From positions 1 through 40,978 of the forward strand of contig JAICQL010000050.1 in the NCBI GenBank assembly GCA_025937895.1: a stretch of DNA of 40,978 nt, read 5' to 3'. Shown in pieces: positions 17,104 through 24,754 of this stretch. Every line of letters begins with the position of its first letter. Within the stretch, counting starts at the first letter, position 1. The stretch is from Polyangiaceae bacterium (GTDB lineage: Bacteria; Myxococcota_A; Polyangia; Polyangiales; Polyangiaceae). Below the pieces are notes generated by a model. The model searched no databases and was not told the DNA's origin. It saw nothing but the letters and a program-made list of their open reading frames with translations. The position numbers and the translations under genes are program-made.

Positions 17104-17973
17104 ATGCCCGAACGTCCCGCTCTGATCGCGCCGCAAAGGGTCCTCGCCAGCGCCCGGCAAGAGCCGGGCGGCTCGGAGTGGCTGGCGCAGTTGCCCGCCA
17201 CCCTGGCCGCGCTGAGCCAGCGCTGGCAACTGACCCTGGGCGAGCCCTTCGTCGACGAGGCGAGCTGCTCCTGGGTTGCCCCGGCGCGCGCGCCCAGCGG
17301 CCCCTGCGTGTTGAAGCTCGCGCTGCCGCACTACGAGGCGGCGCAAGAGAGCGCCGGGCTGCGCTTCTGGAGCGGCGAGCCCACGGTCCGCCTGCTCGAT
17401 GCGGACCCTGCGCTCGACGCCATGCTCCTCGAGCAGTGCACTCCCGGCACGTCGCTGCGCGCGCTGCCCGAGCCGGAGCAGGACGTGGTGCTGGCCGGTT
17501 TGCTGCGGCGCCTGTGGCGGCCCGCGCCGGCAAACGAGTTCCGCCCGCTGCAGGCCATGCTCGAGTACTGGTCGGAGCGCGCCTGCTCCAGGCGAGCGAG
17601 CTGGCGCGACGCGGGGCTCGTGGCGGAAGGCCTGCAGCTGTTCGAGGAGCTGTCTGGGCCGTCGCCAGCGGACGTGCTCCTGGCCACGGATCTGCACGCG
17701 GGCAACGTGCTGCGCGCAGAGCGCGAGCCCTGGCTCGTCATCGATCCCAAGCCGTTCGTCGGTGATCCGGCGTACGACGCCACCCAGCACCTGCTCAACT
17801 GTCGGGCGCGCCTGGGTGCTGCTCCGCAGGCCACCCTGCAGCGCCTGGCGGAGCTCACGGGGCAGAGCGTGCAGCGCATCCAGCTCTGGACGTTTGCGCG
17901 GTTGGCTGTGGAGTGCTCGCACGCGGGGGCGCCCGACCATACGCTGCAGCTGGCCCGGCGCCTCGCGCCGTAG
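17104..17973 (+). CDS. APH(6)/hydroxyurea phosphotransferase-family kinase
   Basis: Small-molecule kinase of the aminoglycoside 6-phosphotransferase / hydroxyurea phosphotransferase family (StrB-like). It has 289 residues. VLKLALPHYEAAQESAGLRFW (from about 69) carries the ATP-binding Lys71 and a conserved Glu. The catalytic loop is LATDLHAGNVL with Asp196 and Asn201, followed by VIDPKPFVGDPAYDATQHL with the metal-binding Asp214. The usual first His of HGDxHxxN is replaced (ATD), as I recall for a branch of this family. The start could be the GTG at 17059, but ATG 17104 fits better. The natural substrate is unknown; streptomycin resistance cannot be inferred from sequence alone. Confidence 0.82.
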   Translation: MPERPALIAPQRVLASARQEPGGSEWLAQLPATLAALSQRWQLTLGEPFVDEASCSWVAPARAPSGPCVLKLALPHYEAAQESAGLRFWSGEPTVRLLDADPALDAMLLEQCTPGTSLRALPEPEQDVVLAGLLRRLWRPAPANEFRPLQAMLEYWSERACSRRASWRDAGLVAEGLQLFEELSGPSPADVLLATDLHAGNVLRAEREPWLVIDPKPFVGDPAYDATQHLLNCRARLGAAPQATLQRLAELTGQSVQRIQLWTFARLAVECSHAGAPDHTLQLARRLAP

Positions 17974-17994
17974 CACCCGTCTGGCTCGCGCCGC

Positions 17995-19386
17995 TCAGCC
18001 ACGATAGCTCTGCAGATCGATGCCGTAGCGCTTGAGCCAGCGGTGGATCTGCATGCGGGCCTTGCCCAGCTCTCGGCCGACGGCGGCCACGTTGCCCTGG
18101 TGCCGCTGCAGCAGGGCGATCAGCTCCGCCTCGCTCGGCACCGCGTCGCGCCCGCTCTCGCCGGGCTCGAGCGCCGCGAGCACCTGGCCATAGTCGGCCA
18201 GCTCCCGCGCGATGTCATCGGTCAACATGCTCTCGTCCAGCGGCTTGCCATCACACAGCACCACCGCTCGTTTGACGCAGCTCTCCAGCTCGCGCACGTT
18301 GTAAGGCCAGTCGTAGTGGAGCAGCGCCACCATGAACGGCAAGGTCACCCGCAGCTCCCCACCGCCGTGCCGGCGGAAGAACTCGCGCACCAGCATGAAG
18401 ATGTCCTCCTTGCGCTCGCGCAGCGGCGGCAGCGACAGGTGATACTCGTTGAGGCGCGCGTACAGATCCTGGCGAAACGCGCCACGGGCGAGCAGCTGAT
18501 CCAGGTTCTGGTGGGTGGCGCCGATCACCCGCACGTCCACCGGCTCGGCCTCGGTGGCGCCCAGGGGATACAGCTCGCGCGACTGCAGCACGCGCAGCAG
18601 CTTGGCCTGCGCGTCGAGCGGCATGTCCCCGATCTCGTCGAGCAAGAGCGTGCCGCGATGCGCGGCGCGGATCAGGCCCGGCTTGTCCCGGTGCGCGCCC
18701 GAGAAGGCTCCGCGCCGGTAGCCGAACAGCTCACTCTCGACCAGATCCTTGGGCAGTGCCGCGCAGTTCACCGCGCGAAAAGCGCCCCTGCGCCCGCTCT
18801 GGCGATGGATGGCCTGCGCCACCACCTCCTTGCCCGTGCCGCTCTCACCCAGCAGCAGCACGCTCAGCGGTGAGCTGGTGGACTCGCGCGAGACCAGCTG
18901 GATTTGCCGCGCCACCTGGTCCATCTGGTAGCCGCCGATCAGGCCCGGGATCGGGCTGCCCTGGCGCACGGCGCCCGGGCTCAGCGAGCCGTCGATGCGA
19001 TAGCGGGCGTAGCCCTCGGCCTCGGCCTGCACGAATTTGAGGATGGCGTCCCCGAAACGCAGCTCCTGCCCGTGTTCCAGCCGGGCCTCGCGGACGCGGT
19101 GACCGTCCACGAAGCAGCCGTTCGTGCTCTGCTTGTCCCGCAGCACCCAGGTGCGGCGCTCGCGCGTGAGCTCGGCGTGCTGGCGAGACACCGCCTGGAC
19201 CGGTAGCTGCAGGTCCACGCCGCTGCTGCTGCCGATCGAGACAGTGCCCGACTCGGGCAGCGGCCACGCGGACGGCAGCGAGGCGTAGGCGTCGGCATAC
19301 AGCACTACCAGGCCCGCGCTGGAGCGCTGATCCAGCGGGCCGAGGCCCATGAATTGCTGCATCGCGTCTGTGACGTGGTCCGACAT
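17995..19386 (-). CDS. Sigma-54-dependent activator with FHA input domain
   Basis: Enhancer-binding protein that would activate RNA polymerase holding sigma-54 in response to a phosphothreonine ligand. It has 463 residues. The FHA domain (48-118) has IGSSS, SRQHAEL and STNGCFVDG. The AAA+ domain (about 153-390) has Walker A GESGTGKE (180-187), the sigma-54 contact loop GAFSGA (226-231) and Walker [12 protein letters not shown] (245-255). A Fis-type helix-turn-helix lies at 419-455 ([20 protein letters not shown]). The loop has Ser where GAFTGA has Thr. This FHA-EBP architecture is especially common in myxobacteria. It is divergent from the amidase gene across 48 bases. No -24/-12 promoter was found nearby, so its targets are probably elsewhere. 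Confidence 0.92.
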   Translation of the reverse strand: MSDHVTDAMQQFMGLGPLDQRSSAGLVVLYADAYASLPSAWPLPESGTVSIGSSSGVDLQLPVQAVSRQHAELTRERRTWVLRDKQSTNGCFVDGHRVREARLEHGQELRFGDAILKFVQAEAEGYARYRIDGSLSPGAVRQGSPIPGLIGGYQMDQVARQIQLVSRESTSSPLSVLLLGESGTGKEVVAQAIHRQSGRRGAFRAVNCAALPKDLVESELFGYRRGAFSGAHRDKPGLIRAAHRGTLLLDEIGDMPLDAQAKLLRVLQSRELYPLGATEAEPVDVRVIGATHQNLDQLLARGAFRQDLYARLNEYHLSLPPLRERKEDIFMLVREFFRRHGGGELRVTLPFMVALLHYDWPYNVRELESCVKRAVVLCDGKPLDESMLTDDIARELADYGQVLAALEPGESGRDAVPSEAELIALLQRHQGNVAAVGRELGKARMQIHRWLKRYGIDLQSYRG

Positions 19387-19434
19387 GCGAGAGTTTTTCC
19401 CGGGGCGGTTCGGCTTTCGACTAGAGTGCGGTGA

Positions 19435-20274
19435 GTGTCGACTTCACCGCTAACCGTAGCCGCCATCCAGCTCAGTAGCCAGGATGACGTGGACTCCAAC
19501 CTGGCACAGTGTAGGCATTGGGTTGAGCGCGCTGCACAGGCCGGCGCGCGGCTCGTCGTTCTGCCCGAAAACTTCGCCTATTTCGGGCCTGACGAGACGC
19601 GGGCTCGCGTGGCCGAGCCGATGATCACGCCCTCCGAGGCAGCTACCGTGGCGCCCATCCAGGGGCAGCTCTCGCGCTGGGCGCGCGAGTGGAATGTCAC
19701 CTTGATCGCGGGCGGCATGCCCACCCGCAGCGAGGATCCGAAGCGCCCCTTCAACACCAGCATCGTGTTCGCACCCGATGGGCGCCTGGCCGCTCACTAC
19801 CACAAGGTGCATCTGTTTGACGTGTCGCTAGCGGATGGCACCGAGCTGTGTGAGAGCGCGAGCACCATGCCCGGCAACTCGCTGGCGGGGGTGAAGGTGG
19901 GCGGCTTCGCCGTGGGGCTCTCCATCTGTTACGATCTGCGCTTCCCCGAGCTGTACCGCGGCCTCGTGGACGCAGGCGCCGAGGTGCTGGTGGTGTCCGC
20001 AGCGTTCACCCTGCACACGGGGAAAGATCACTGGGCTCCGCTGCTGCGCGCTCGCGCCATCGAGTCGCAGTCGTGGGTGATCGCAGCGGCGCAGTTCGGC
20101 TCGCACCCGCGTGGCCGCCGCTGCTACGGCCACTCGATGATCATCGATCCCTGGGGCGCGGTGGTGTCGCAGTGCCCCGACCGCCCCGGCTTTGCCCTGG
20201 CCACGATCGATCGCGAATACCTGGAGCAGGTCCGCCGCAGCCTGCCCTCGCTGAAGCACCGCCGCCTGAGCTGA
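19435..20274 (+). CDS. Nitrilase-superfamily amidase (Nit1/Nit2-like)
   Basis: Carbon-nitrogen hydrolase, most like the Nit1/Nit2 group that repairs deaminated glutathione or omega-amides. It has 279 residues. The catalytic triad is Glu45 (VLPENFAYF), Lys124 (YHKVHLFDV) and Cys165 ([13 protein letters not shown]), with AGGMPTR and the [20 protein letters not shown] region typical of the group. The start is GTG at 19435, read as [10 protein letters not shown]. Transcription diverges from the FHA activator, so the two may share control elements, but none is recognised. Its stop codon runs directly into a triple palindromic repeat. Substrate specificity within the superfamily is inferred, not shown. 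Confidence 0.88.
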   Translation: MSTSPLTVAAIQLSSQDDVDSNLAQCRHWVERAAQAGARLVVLPENFAYFGPDETRARVAEPMITPSEAATVAPIQGQLSRWAREWNVTLIAGGMPTRSEDPKRPFNTSIVFAPDGRLAAHYHKVHLFDVSLADGTELCESASTMPGNSLAGVKVGGFAVGLSICYDLRFPELYRGLVDAGAEVLVVSAAFTLHTGKDHWAPLLRARAIESQSWVIAAAQFGSHPRGRRCYGHSMIIDPWGAVVSQCPDRPGFALATIDREYLEQVRRSLPSLKHRRLS

Positions 20275-20318
20275 TTCTGCGCAGAGCCATTCTGCGCAGA
20301 GCCATTCTGCGCAGAGCT
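20274..20318. repeat. Three tandem 15-bp repeats, each a perfect palindrome
   Basis: Copies lie at 20274-20288, 20289-20303 and 20304-20318. The unit is ATTCTGCGCAGAGCC (the last copy ends CTT... instead of CC). Each contains the 10-base perfect palindrome TCTGCGCAGA. The array starts in the stop codon of the amidase gene and ends at the stop codon of the opposing oxidoreductase gene, so it fills the whole convergent gap. Confidence 0.95.
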
Positions 20319-21935
20319 TCAGCTGGGCGGCTGCGCCGCCAGATCTCGCAGCACGCAGTGCGCCGCGATGTAACCGGCGCTGCCGATCACGGAGCCAGCC
20401 GGGTGCGTGCCGGCGCTGCACGAATATAAGCGCGGGATCGGCGTGCGGTGAGGGAAACGATCGCTGAAGCCGAAGGAGTTGTCGATGTGATGGATGTGGC
20501 CGGAGGTCATGCCGAAGTGCTGTGCGATGCGGCCCGGGTGCAGCGCCATCCGGTCCACGACCAGCGCTGACGTACCGGGCGCGAAGCGATCACAGATCGA
20601 CAGCAGGTGATCGGAGTAGCGCTCCACCTGGCTCTCCCAGTCCGAGCTCGCCAGCTGCTCGGGCACCCACTGCACGAACAGCGCGGCGCTGATGCGGCCC
20701 TGTGCATCACTCAGGCTCGGGTCCAGGGTCGAGTGCACGTACCACTCGATGCTCGGAAAGTCGGGCAGCTCTCCGCGCTGGGCCGCCGCGAAGGCCGCCT
20801 CCAGCTCGTCCAGCACGTGCTCTTCATCGGGCAGCAGGTGAATGGTGGGGCCGAACTGCCCGCGATCTTCCGGCAAGCAGCGGAAGCGCGGCAAGCCGGA
20901 CAGAGCCAGGTTGAGCTTGAAGGTGGAGCCAGGCCTGCGGCGGGTGTCGAGCCAGATGTTGATCTCTGGGGAGAAGTGCTGGGCGCCCACCAGCGCCCGC
21001 AGGCGGAAGGGGTCACAGTTGCCCACGATGGCGTGCCCTGCCAGCCGCGTACCGGACTCGAGCAGCAGCGCGCGAGCCTGGCCGGCGCTGCACTCGATCT
21101 GGGCCACCGGCGAGCCCAGCAGCAGCTGCCCGCCTGCCTCCGAGTACGCCCGAGCGAGCGTCTGGGTGATGGTGCCCATGCCGCCACGGCACAACATCCA
21201 GGTGCCGCCGCTGCCCTTCAGCCGGCACATGTTGTGGATCAGAAAGTTCATGCCGCTGCCCGGCGTGTCCATGCCGCCGAACAGACCGGAGAAGCCGTCC
21301 GTCACCGCGTACATCGCGCGCAGCAGCGGGCTCTGAAAGCCAAAGCGATCGAGGTACGCTCCGACCGAGCCGCGACACAGCGCGATGAACGCCTGGCGTA
21401 AGGCAGGGCGCACATAGCGCTCCGCCGTGTCCTCGATGGAGAGCGGCTCGGTGAGCCAGCTGGGCGCGATGTCCTCGCGCAGCGCCGCGAGCTCGGCATC
21501 CAGCGCGCGCTGCGCCTGATAGTCCTGCTCGGAGAAGAAGCGGCGCAGCTGCGCGGCGAGCGCCGCCTGGTCGGAGCCGATCAGCAGGTAGCGCGAGCCG
21601 GTGGTGGGCAAGAAGTAGTGCGGATCACGCCGGATCAGCGGCAGCTCCAGCTGCAGCTGCTGGAGCAGCTCCGGCTGGATCAAGCCCACCAGGTACGCGC
21701 CCGTCGACGTGGGCAGCTGCGGCGCCAGGGCGAAGGGGCGCTCGGTGCGCGCGGCGCCGCCGATCTGACTGCTGGCCTCTACGATCAGCACCTGCAGGCC
21801 AGCGCGCGCTGCCACCAGCCCAGCCACGAGCCCGTTGTGGCCCGCGCCGACGATCAACACATCCCAGCTGCGCCGGGCGGCGTCCTGCTCCGGCAGTGAA
21901 GGAGCGAGCCAGGGCGCGGAGTCAGCGGGCACCAT
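20319..21935 (-). CDS. FAD-dependent oxidoreductase (PYROXD2/phytoene desaturase-like)
   Basis: Flavin oxidoreductase of the amine-oxidase/CrtI superfamily, closest in pattern to the PYROXD2-like group. It has 538 residues. The N-terminal dinucleotide-binding motif is VLIVGAGHNGLVAGL (Gly30-x-Gly-x-x-Gly35), then IVEASSQIGGAARTE. A second FAD contact is near the C-terminus: YSCSAGTHPAGSVIGSAGYIA. No signal peptide or membrane segment is seen. It lies 52 bases downstream of the CxxxxCH lipoprotein gene on the same strand and may share its transcript. No crtB, crtE or other carotenoid genes are near, so a carotenoid role is not supported by context. The substrate is unknown. Confidence 0.85.
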   Translation of the reverse strand: MVPADSAPWLAPSLPEQDAARRSWDVLIVGAGHNGLVAGLVAARAGLQVLIVEASSQIGGAARTERPFALAPQLPTSTGAYLVGLIQPELLQQLQLELPLIRRDPHYFLPTTGSRYLLIGSDQAALAAQLRRFFSEQDYQAQRALDAELAALREDIAPSWLTEPLSIEDTAERYVRPALRQAFIALCRGSVGAYLDRFGFQSPLLRAMYAVTDGFSGLFGGMDTPGSGMNFLIHNMCRLKGSGGTWMLCRGGMGTITQTLARAYSEAGGQLLLGSPVAQIECSAGQARALLLESGTRLAGHAIVGNCDPFRLRALVGAQHFSPEINIWLDTRRRPGSTFKLNLALSGLPRFRCLPEDRGQFGPTIHLLPDEEHVLDELEAAFAAAQRGELPDFPSIEWYVHSTLDPSLSDAQGRISAALFVQWVPEQLASSDWESQVERYSDHLLSICDRFAPGTSALVVDRMALHPGRIAQHFGMTSGHIHHIDNSFGFSDRFPHRTPIPRLYSCSAGTHPAGSVIGSAGYIAAHCVLRDLAAQPPS

Positions 21936-21987
21936 GCGCCCACTCTACGCCAGGGCGCGGGGCGCGATCGAGGGGCTCTCGGCGCGC

Positions 21988-22587
21988 TCAGAGCTGGAAC
22001 TGCTGGAGCCAGCTGGCGAGGCAGTCGATCTGCTCTTTGGTGATCACGAAGGAGCCGGTGGGCATGCGCTCCCCGCACTTGGGTGCCTCGAAGTCGCCGC
22101 GCACCTTGGTCAACAGCAAGCTCTTGCTGTAGTCCTCGGAGTCGATGATGCGCCCGCAGCTGGGGTTGCGCCGTGAGGGGCGGTCCACGAAGTCGTAAGC
22201 GCTCACCGCGTCGGTGGCGAAGTCGCCGATGGTGGCGTTGCCGTTGCTGTGGCAGGCGCCGTTGCCACAAGTGGCCATGAGGACCTTGGTCGGCGCGTCG
22301 CAAAACTCGATCGGAGGCAGCGCGGGCAGATCTGCCGGATCGGGCAGCACGTCCGGCGCGCCCGCTCCCAGCTCGGCCGGGCTGCCCTCACTCGAGCTCA
22401 CCGGCGGTGCGCTCGGCGGCGCGGTCACCATGCTCGGTGGTCCTGCCGGCTCGTCGCTGGTGCCTGGCTGTGCCGCGACGGGACGCGCGGGCGGTACGGA
22501 TTGCTCCTCGCCGATCGTGCCAGTGCAGGCCAGCTGCCCGCCGCCCAGCAGTCCCAGTGCCACAGCCATCCCACGCAAAGCTCGCAT
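21988..22587 (-). CDS. Secreted CxxxxCH-motif protein, probable lipoprotein
   Basis: Exported protein of 199 residues of unknown function. The leader (MAVALGLLGGGQLAC) ends in Cys21; the lipobox is imperfect, with Gln at -3. A Pro/Ser/Ala-rich linker (about 30-90) follows. The C-terminal domain has CGNGACH (107-113), a CxxxxCH motif, and further Cys residues at CGRII, KCGERM and DCLASW. Such domains occur in myxobacterial and planctomycete secreted proteins and resemble cytochrome c-like sequences, but haem binding is not proven. The ending TKEQIDCLASWLQQF resembles the last helix of small c-type cytochromes. An alternative start is 22569. It lies between the ABC transporter genes and the oxidoreductase gene. 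Confidence 0.75.
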   Translation of the reverse strand: MRALRGMAVALGLLGGGQLACTGTIGEEQSVPPARPVAAQPGTSDEPAGPPSMVTAPPSAPPVSSSEGSPAELGAGAPDVLPDPADLPALPPIEFCDAPTKVLMATCGNGACHSNGNATIGDFATDAVSAYDFVDRPSRRNPSCGRIIDSEDYSKSLLLTKVRGDFEAPKCGERMPTGSFVITKEQIDCLASWLQQFQL

Positions 22588-22751
22588 CGTGGACAGGCTA
22601 GCGCGGCGCCGGGGCGTGGCCCATGCCGGCAGAGGAGGGCAAGAGCTTTTGGCGCGAAGAGGCAAACGCGCCAGGGCGCTGGCTGGAAAATGCTGCACGG
22701 CTTGGAACCCGAGCTCCGATACGGGCGTACTCGCGCTGCACCGGCGCGGGC

Positions 22752-23399
22752 TCAGGGCACGGGCCCCAGCTTGCCCGCCCCTATTCGCAGGACCCGCGCC
22801 GTGAGGCGGGAGACGAAGGGCACGTCGTTCGACGCGAGCAAGGTGACTCGCCCGGAGCTGCGGCGCTCCTGGCACAGCTGGCAGAGCAGCGAGACGCCGC
22901 CAGCATCGAGGCCGTTGCTCGGCTCGTCCAGGATCAGGAGCCAGGGATCGCCGAGCAGCGCTGCCAGCAGACCGGCGCGCTTGCGCTGCCCGTAGGAGAG
23001 GGTGTGGAGCCGCTGGTGCCAGGCGGCGCGCAGCTCGAGGCGCTCGCGCCAGGCGAGCAGCTCCTGCTCGACCCGGTGATCGTTGGCCAGCCCGCGCAGC
23101 GCGCGTACCAGTGAGATGTATTCGCGCAGCGAGAGCTCCGGCAGCGCGTCGGTGCCGTCGGGCACGTAGCCCAGGTGCCGGCGCGCCTCCACCCCGCCGT
23201 CGAGCAGCGGGTGCCCCAGGATGCTGACCATGCCGGCATCGGGCTCCAGCATGCCGCACAGCACGCGCAGCAGCGTCGATTTACCGCTGCCGTTTTCGCC
23301 CAGCACGACGCACACCTCACCCGCCGTGCAGGTCAGCTCGATGGCATCGAGCACGCGCCGCCCGCGGAAGGTCTTGCTGAGGCCTCGTGCGACGAGCAT
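22752..23399 (-). CDS. ABC transporter ATP-binding protein
   Basis: ATPase of an ABC-2-type exporter-like system, paired with the membrane gene 4 bases upstream. It has 215 residues from the ATG at 23399 (MLVARGLSKTF); the frame extends further upstream, but into the permease. Walker A is GENGSGKS (34-41), the signature is LSYGQ (134-138, Tyr replacing the first Gly of LSGGQ), and Walker B is LLILDEP with catalytic Glu159, followed by the D-loop SNGLD. The Q-loop position holds Asp (YVPD, 78-81). The H-loop His is replaced by Asn191 (LASND). It may therefore have altered ATPase coupling. The cargo is unknown. Confidence 0.9.
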   Translation of the reverse strand: MLVARGLSKTFRGRRVLDAIELTCTAGEVCVVLGENGSGKSTLLRVLCGMLEPDAGMVSILGHPLLDGGVEARRHLGYVPDGTDALPELSLREYISLVRALRGLANDHRVEQELLAWRERLELRAAWHQRLHTLSYGQRKRAGLLAALLGDPWLLILDEPSNGLDAGGVSLLCQLCQERRSSGRVTLLASNDVPFVSRLTARVLRIGAGKLGPVP

Positions 23400-23403
23400 C
23401 GCT

Positions 23404-24678
23404 TCAACGCTCCAGCCGAATCGGCCCTGCCCAGACAGAGCGCCGGGGCCGCCAGGGCTCTTGCCAGGCGAGCGCCGCCGCCGCCGTCCACACGCAGAGC
23501 GCCGCCACACCCAGCCAGACCAGCGAAACCGTGAGCGCCAGCAGCGCGGCTCCGACGCCGAGCACGAGCCGCCCGGAGTCATTGCCATCGCCGCGGATGG
23601 CCCAGCGCGCGAGCCCCAGCGCCAGCACCGCCAGCAGCACCGCCGCCAACAGCTCGCTCAGCCAGAGCAGTGCGTGTCGTTCGGGCGGGAGCCGCAGCGC
23701 GAGCCCCAGCGCCAGCGCATGCAGGGTACCGAGCGCGGCGCTCGCTGCGGCCAGCGGCGCAGCGCGCGCCATTCGCAGAGTGCCGGGCTCCGTGCCGCAC
23801 ACCGCGAGCAGCCAGCTCAGCTGCAGCTCGGCCTGCAACAGCGGCCCCGCCAGGCTGGCGGCCACCAGCAGCAGCGCGGGGCTCAGCGTGCTCAGCGCCC
23901 ACACCAGCAAGCTTCCGGCGGAGCCCGGCGGGTTATTGAGCAGAGCAAAGTAGCTGACCAGCAAGGCAAGGCAGGTGAGGGCGAGCGCGCGCGCCAGCTG
24001 TGCGCGAGCGCGGCGCCAGAGGAGCAGCCAGTAGCTGGCCGCGAGCGCGGCGGAGGGCGAGCTGCCGATCCAGGTGCGACCCGAGCTCGAGCGCGGCTCG
24101 GGCGCCCGGAGCCAGACGGCGCCCCCCCCCAGCACCGCCGCCGGCACGCTCACTGCCAGGGTGATGAACCAGGGGGTGGCTGCGCCGAGCACCAGCAGCA
24201 GCAGCGCCGCCGCCAGCAGCTCCACGGGGCGAGCTAGCCGGCTGAGCAGCAAGCTGGCGGCGCCCAGCGCGGCGGCCACGTGCGCGAGCCCCAGCCCGAG
24301 CCCGCCGCCCCGCAGCCAGACGTACGCCCAGGGCAGCTCGGCGAGCAGCAGCCCGCCGCTGACACAGGCCAGGAGCTGCCAGCGCGGTATGGGCAAGGTG
24401 CGCAAGAAGAAGCTGGAAGGAGTGGTCAGGAGCGCTCGGATCGCGGGCAAGCTGGCGATCGTCCAGATGCCGTAGGCGAAGGCGCGCGCGCCGAGCGACT
24501 CGTGCATGCGCGCCACCATGTCGGCGGGCCGTGCCCCGTTGCCCTCCAGCAGCACGCTGGCCGTGATCCAGAGGCTCAGGTACAGCGGCAACGCCCGCTG
24601 CGCCGCCGCGCGCCCCGCCGTCGCGGACAGGCTGCGAAGCAGAGGACGCCAGGGGACCGAGGTCACGCCCGACGTCAT
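23404..24678 (-). CDS. Multi-pass membrane protein, probable ABC permease
   Basis: Integral membrane protein of 424 residues, about 10-12 hydrophobic segments rich in Leu and Ala, with short loops. It ends 4 bases before the start of the ATPase gene, so it is the likely permease partner. An amphipathic N-terminus (about 1-35) precedes the first segment. I do not recognise a specific permease family, and no periplasmic binding protein is encoded nearby, which suggests export rather than import. The sequence contains a run of nine C bases (24122-24130; G on the coding strand) within a VLGGGAVW stretch. Confidence 0.72.
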   Translation of the reverse strand: MTSGVTSVPWRPLLRSLSATAGRAAAQRALPLYLSLWITASVLLEGNGARPADMVARMHESLGARAFAYGIWTIASLPAIRALLTTPSSFFLRTLPIPRWQLLACVSGGLLLAELPWAYVWLRGGGLGLGLAHVAAALGAASLLLSRLARPVELLAAALLLLVLGAATPWFITLAVSVPAAVLGGGAVWLRAPEPRSSSGRTWIGSSPSAALAASYWLLLWRRARAQLARALALTCLALLVSYFALLNNPPGSAGSLLVWALSTLSPALLLVAASLAGPLLQAELQLSWLLAVCGTEPGTLRMARAAPLAAASAALGTLHALALGLALRLPPERHALLWLSELLAAVLLAVLALGLARWAIRGDGNDSGRLVLGVGAALLALTVSLVWLGVAALCVWTAAAALAWQEPWRPRRSVWAGPIRLER

Positions 24679-24754
24679 CGGTTACGGCCGCGCCGATGGC
24701 AAGCGTCCGCGCCCAAAAATGTCCCCATGCTGTCAGGCTGACGCCGGCGCTCGG

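Noticed and set aside
20319..21935. Carotenoid phytoene desaturase crtI
   Set aside because: Same superfamily, but the motifs fit the PYROXD2-like group and no carotenoid genes are near.
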